Source of the DNA: JBALVT01 sp965262875
GTDB lineage: Bacteria > Pseudomonadota > Gammaproteobacteria > Pseudomonadales > Halieaceae
Direction of reading: 5' to 3'
Length of the DNA: 64,000 nucleotides
Assembly (NCBI GenBank): GCA_965262875.1
Contig: OZ253569.1
Span: forward strand, 3,410,001 to 3,474,000
Positions 60,477 to 64,000 of the stretch are shown here, piece by piece. Position 1 is the stretch's first letter, and each line of letters starts with the position of its first letter. The notes under the pieces are model-generated. The model did no database searches and was not told the DNA's origin. It was given only the letters and a program-made list of their open reading frames with translations. A program made the translations under genes and the position numbers.

Positions 60477-62120
60477 ATGAAAATAACAATGGTCTGTATG
60501 GAAGACGGCATTATGGCCTGCGGTTTCCGCAAGTTCAGTGGCCATGTTGAGCGTCTTATTCCGGATGCCTGGTTCTGTTTCGTCTCCACCAATAACTTGC
60601 GATCCTTCTCTGGTGCTCTCTTTGGGAACACTGGCGGCGGTGGCGGGCTGGATGCCGATTGCATCGATGAAATAGCACAGGGGCTGGCGCAGAGCGATCT
60701 GCTCGGGTTTTCCAGCATGACAGGCTATGCGGATCTCACCAAGGCGGTAATAAGCCGGGTGCGGGAAATCAATCCCGACAGCACCATTATCTGGGGTGGG
60801 ATTCACCCCATCATCCATCCAGAGGACGCTATCCTGGCCGATGTCGACGCCATTTGCACCGGTGAAGGCGAGTTTGCCTTCGAGCAATTTTACAACGCGT
60901 GGAAAGATGGCAGCGACTATACGGACACCCCCAACTTTTGGTTCAAAGATGGCGAAACTATTACCCGCAATGGTTTCCTGCCATTACAAACCTCTGCCGA
61001 AATGGAAACACTGGCTTTTGCCCGCCACTCCGGAGAAGAATTTTTCTATGAACCTCGCAAGGGCTTTCGACCAATGTCACTGCATGACCGTTTGGCGAAC
61101 AACGGCCTCAGTTTCAATACGGTCTGGTCAATAGGCTGCCCCTTTAAGTGCACCTACTGTGGTAACACCAAGTTTATCGAAAACGATGTGGGCTATCGCA
61201 AACTGCGCCACCCCAGCGCGCGCTATGCCGTGGCAGAAATAAAAGCGGCTCTGGAAGCGCAACCCTACCTCAGCACAGTGTGTTTTCACGACGACAGTTT
61301 CATGGCAATCCCCTTCGACCAATTGGCCGAATTTGCGGAAATATGGCGAGAAGAAGTTGGTATTCCCTTTGCAGTATACGGGGTCATTCCAAACTATGTG
61401 CGACAGGACAAACTGCAGGTACTGACTTGGGGAGGCTTGAACCGCATACGCATGGGCGTACAAAGTGGCTCCCAGCGAATTCTGGATTTCTACCAGCGTC
61501 CCACACCACCCGAGCAGGTGCTGGAGGCGTCTCTGGTTTGTGCGAAATTCGCCCCTCGATACCAGATTCCTCCCGCCTACGACATTATCGTTGATAACCC
61601 CATCGAGATTCGCCAGGATGCTATCGATACCCTGGAATTGGTGTACGCCTTCGGGCGACCATTTACCCTAAATATATTTTCCCTCAAGGTGATCCCAAAT
61701 ACGCACCTGGAAAAAACCCTGCGCGAACAGGGTGTTGATATCGAGGAGATTTCCTCCAACTATGCCAACATACCACCGCGTTGGGCCAATCTGGTGCTGT
61801 ATTTACTGGTGGTGTGGAAGCCACCGCGTTGGTTGTTTGATCGCCTGTTAACCCGAGTGCACAGCTGTGCGGATGAGCAGCCCATGTATCCGGTGCGAGC
61901 AGGGCTACTGCGAGCTATCTACATGATCAAGCGCGGTTTAGATCACCTGCGCCATTTGGATTTTTCCACGATACCCGGCTACGCCGGTTACATCGCCTGG
62001 AAGCTCGGTCTGGTGCAATTCTGGTGGAAGAAAGTCATACCCAAAATGGAAAAGCCGGACAGGCCCATCAAACGACGCCGAGAGACGCAGGTAGAAGTGA
62101 TTGAGGTTATGGGGGGTTAA
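60477..62120 (+). CDS. B12-binding domain/radical SAM domain protein
   Basis: The 547-residue protein has an N-terminal B12-binding-like Rossmann domain (about 1-150, with WGGIHPIIHPEDAI and CTGEGEFAF). A radical SAM core follows with the CxxxCxxC cluster motif at C221, C225 and C228 (GCPFKCTYC). The C-terminal part (about 400-530) is helical and basic (KRRRETQ). These enzymes do methylations or rearrangements via a 5'-deoxyadenosyl radical with cobalamin. The substrate is unknown. It is a single gene. Confidence 0.9.
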   Translation: MKITMVCMEDGIMACGFRKFSGHVERLIPDAWFCFVSTNNLRSFSGALFGNTGGGGGLDADCIDEIAQGLAQSDLLGFSSMTGYADLTKAVISRVREINPDSTIIWGGIHPIIHPEDAILADVDAICTGEGEFAFEQFYNAWKDGSDYTDTPNFWFKDGETITRNGFLPLQTSAEMETLAFARHSGEEFFYEPRKGFRPMSLHDRLANNGLSFNTVWSIGCPFKCTYCGNTKFIENDVGYRKLRHPSARYAVAEIKAALEAQPYLSTVCFHDDSFMAIPFDQLAEFAEIWREEVGIPFAVYGVIPNYVRQDKLQVLTWGGLNRIRMGVQSGSQRILDFYQRPTPPEQVLEASLVCAKFAPRYQIPPAYDIIVDNPIEIRQDAIDTLELVYAFGRPFTLNIFSLKVIPNTHLEKTLREQGVDIEEISSNYANIPPRWANLVLYLLVVWKPPRWLFDRLLTRVHSCADEQPMYPVRAGLLRAIYMIKRGLDHLRHLDFSTIPGYAGYIAWKLGLVQFWWKKVIPKMEKPDRPIKRRRETQVEVIEVMGG

Positions 62121-62187
62121 AAGCCCCCGGGGTCTTGCCTGGAAAGACGCCGACACAGTGCTATTCGATACCCTTTCAGATTATGCG

Positions 62188-63012
62188 TTAATCATAAATA
62201 GTAGGTATTGGAACCCGTTTGTGCTGCGTCTTTTCAAATATTTCGACCAACTTCTTTGAAACCGCCGGGTCCACAGGTTTGCCTTCAAGAAAATCATCGA
62301 TTTGGTCATAACTCATTCCCAGAGCCTGCTCATCGGATTTCTGCGGCGATAATGATTCCAAATCTGCGGTGGGCGCTTTATGCACAATATGAGAGGGTGC
62401 GCCTAAATAATCGGCAACTTGCCTCACTTGGCGTTTGTTGAGGCCAAACAATGGCGCCAAGTCGCAGGCACCATCACCATACTTGGTATAAAAACCGGTA
62501 ATGTTCTCCGCTGAGTGATCCGTCCCCAACACTAAACCGTCCAACATCCCGGCAATCTCATACTGGATTACCATGCGGGTGCGTGCCTTTACATTACCTT
62601 TGACAAAATCCTGTTTGCTATCGCTAGCAGGTAGCAGCCCATTATTTTGCAGGGACTGACAGGTCTCATTATGGATGGCATCAGCACCGGGCTGCACATT
62701 CACTGAAACTGCCTGAGTAGGTTGAATAAAATCAATAGATGCCTGCGCGTCGGCCTCGTCTGCTTGCACATTGTAAGGTAGGCGGACTGCGACAAACTGA
62801 TAATAGCCATCGTCCTCACTGTTCAACTGATCCACTGCCAATTGTGCAAGGCGGCCTAGGGCACATGAATCAATGCCGCCGCTAATGCCTAGCACTAGTG
62901 TGTGTAGGTGCGCAGATTTCAACTGAGACTTTATAAAATCTACTCGCCGAATAACCTCTGCATCGGCATCGATTTCTGGCAGCACTCGCATTTGAGAAAT
63001 AATTGATTGCAT
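62188..63012 (-). CDS. nadE: Ammonia-dependent NAD+ synthetase NadE
   Basis: ATG 63012 was chosen over the longer frame to 63135 because the protein then has the normal NadE N terminus and 274 residues, like E. coli NadE (275). The ATP-pyrophosphatase P-loop is LGISGGIDSCALGRLAQL near residue 40. The GTDHSAENITGFYTKYGDG segment and C-terminal KAPTADLESL fit the family. It converts nicotinic acid adenine dinucleotide to NAD+ with ammonia. Confidence 0.94.
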   Translation of the reverse strand: MQSIISQMRVLPEIDADAEVIRRVDFIKSQLKSAHLHTLVLGISGGIDSCALGRLAQLAVDQLNSEDDGYYQFVAVRLPYNVQADEADAQASIDFIQPTQAVSVNVQPGADAIHNETCQSLQNNGLLPASDSKQDFVKGNVKARTRMVIQYEIAGMLDGLVLGTDHSAENITGFYTKYGDGACDLAPLFGLNKRQVRQVADYLGAPSHIVHKAPTADLESLSPQKSDEQALGMSYDQIDDFLEGKPVDPAVSKKLVEIFEKTQHKRVPIPTIYD

Positions 63013-63168
63013 GACTTCAACTCTGTGAGGATGGGTATCAATGAATGAATAATAAATAATTTTGCGGATAAATACTTGGAAATTACGGATTCTCCATGCC
63101 TGGGATGGACAACACGATAGCCAAGCCTTCAACAAGAAGGGTCTTTAGGCTCTTCTTCCCTGGTTGCG

Positions 63169-63774
63169 TCACTGTACTCTCATCTCCAGACTTCGCTGGC
63201 CCACAGCCTTCGGGGTTCCGCGTTGTTCTATGCCATTTTGTCCCATATCGGGTTCGCTGCCCGCGTTCAGTGTCAGGGGAAGCTCTCGCAAAGAAGCAGC
63301 CCCCCACACGTGCTGGGGCATTTTATCGAGCAAGTCATCGACGTCGACAACAGAAACAAGACTTGCAAAGGGTTGGATGGCTTTTCCTCCTCCTGCACTA
63401 TTTTCCCAACTTGTGAAAGCAGAATCCGTCAGCTGGTGTTGGTGATCAAAACCCAGAAGCAAAAACTCTCCCCGCGTTGTGGAACTACCCAGATCAATGG
63501 ACAGGGCGTCGACACCGGCAACCCCGAGACTGAAACCAATGTTGGTCTCGTGGATTTCCCAGTGTTCCCAGGCGAGCACAAAACCGCTGGACGTCGCTGA
63601 GATACGCAAGGGAGGACCCAGTTGATCAAGTACCTCCCCAAGCCCTACCCGCTGGGTTCTGTCCGGCACCTGAGACTCCGAAAGCGGCTCCCCAAGATCG
63701 TAATGGAATTGGGAACAAGCGCCTAACAGCGCAAGCAATGCCAAGGCGCATGATCGGAAGGCGATGCTACGCAC
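63169..63774 (-). CDS. Lipoprotein of unknown function
   Basis: The start is GTG 63774, overlapping the upstream gene stop by 8 bp, with a GGAGG site. The 201-residue product has a lipoprotein signal (LALLALLGACSQF, Cys near residue 20). The region after it, RVGLGEVLDQLGPPLRIS, resembles the SmpA/OmlA-type GPP motif also seen in the next gene. The middle is Gly- and beta-rich. I cannot assign a family with confidence. It forms a pair with the upstream gene. Confidence 0.7.
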   Translation of the reverse strand: MRSIAFRSCALALLALLGACSQFHYDLGEPLSESQVPDRTQRVGLGEVLDQLGPPLRISATSSGFVLAWEHWEIHETNIGFSLGVAGVDALSIDLGSSTTRGEFLLLGFDHQHQLTDSAFTSWENSAGGGKAIQPFASLVSVVDVDDLLDKMPQHVWGAASLRELPLTLNAGSEPDMGQNGIEQRGTPKAVGQRSLEMRVQ

Positions 63775-64000
63775 CCTCTTGCGCCTGTATGTGTGTGGCA
63801 GATTCCGTCAGAATATCATTGTCGTCAAAAAAGAAAATGGCGCGGTCATATCGCGTATCAACATTCACTCGGTTGTAAACAATGAGAACAAGTCCTTCAC
63901 CCTGGGAATGCTCAAACAAATAGTAAAAAACCGTCTCATCTTTCAGCGCGATAACCTGAGAGGGAGGGCCTAGGAGATCCAAGACATCCGCGCGAGTACT
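63767..64000 (-). CDS. Small protein with SmpA-like motif (partial, window edge)
   Basis: The reading frame is open from the window end to TAG 63767-63769. The visible part, starting STRADVLDLLGPPSQVIALK, shares the DxLGPP pattern with the next gene and with SmpA/OmlA-like periplasmic domains. The start is probably outside the window; an in-frame TTG at 63982 is an unlikely internal start. The two genes are coupled by an 8-bp overlap. Confidence 0.65.
   Translation of the reverse strand, partial: STRADVLDLLGPPSQVIALKDETVFYYLFEHSQGEGLVLIVYNRVNVDTRYDRAIFFFDDNDILTESATHIQAQEGA

Noticed and set aside
62105..62135. GGGGG/CCCCC hairpin after the radical SAM gene as a terminator
   Set aside because: There is no T tract after it and the loop is irregular.
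1..64000. CRISPR arrays, restriction-modification or toxin-antitoxin systems
   Set aside because: No regularly spaced repeats and no recognisable cas, methylase, nuclease or toxin-antitoxin genes were found on reading.

Overview
The window is a chromosome segment of a gammaproteobacterium, most likely a marine member of the Cellvibrionales/Pseudomonadales side of the class. Three things suggest this. The first is long stretches of gene order familiar from Pseudomonas: dnaX-ybaB-recR, topA...sulA-lexA, mtnP-csiV-mfd-gap, nqrABCDEF-apbE-nqrM-lolCDE, and comEC-exbBD-msbA-lpxK-kdsB-ptp-murB. The second is a complete Na+-translocating NADH:quinone oxidoreductase. The third is an S-methyl-5'-thioinosine-phosphorylase-type enzyme. 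The taxon is inferred from order and protein style; no 16S gene is present.

Layout. 1-6906 (+): end of dnaX, ybaB, recR, RNase D, ycgL, ycgN, a small membrane protein, and a VWA protein / MoxR ATPase / CoxE-like VWA module. 6899-11052: an rRNA methyltransferase, an acyl-CoA synthetase broken by a 5-bp repeat expansion, an IclR regulator, a glutaredoxin-like protein and a universal stress protein. 11184-18461: topA, then an SOS cassette (lexA-sulA with two LexA boxes), a mechanosensitive channel with a possible leader peptide, and mtnP. 18449-24558: csiV and mfd (-), and a long-form gap (+). 24800-31930: nqrA-F, apbE, nqrM, with a terminator-like hairpin inside the start of apbE. 31983-48832: lipoprotein export (lolCDE), DUF2062, comEC, exbB/exbD, then an envelope operon (msbA, lpxK, kdsB, a sulfotransferase, a PhyH-type dioxygenase, a LMW phosphatase, murB), then uvrC and pgsA.

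48948-60138 is the accessory region. It sits in and after the tRNA-Gly/tRNA-Cys/tRNA-Leu cluster downstream of pgsA. It holds a 5'-half tRNA-Gly pseudogene, an LEA14-like lipoprotein gene split by a 3201-bp IS21-family element with a recognisable target duplication, an NSS-type sodium symporter and tRNA-Leu. After tRNA-Leu comes a nest of mobile-element pieces: an ISL3 remnant, a Spy-like cargo gene, a complete integrase-type IS with perfect 25-bp inverted repeats, a severed IS21 end, a fragment of one group II intron reverse transcriptase, and a complete second group II intron whose two flanks come from different genes.

60140-64000 returns to ordinary chromosome: a DUF3820 protein, a B12-binding radical SAM enzyme, NAD synthetase and two adjacent small lipoprotein-type genes, the last cut by the window end. 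I saw no CRISPR array, restriction system or recognisable phage-defence system. The most rewarding parts are the nested mobile region, the LPS-operon insertion of a sulfotransferase plus dioxygenase, and several possible regulatory devices (SOS boxes, apbE attenuator, leader peptide, frame-switching repeat).
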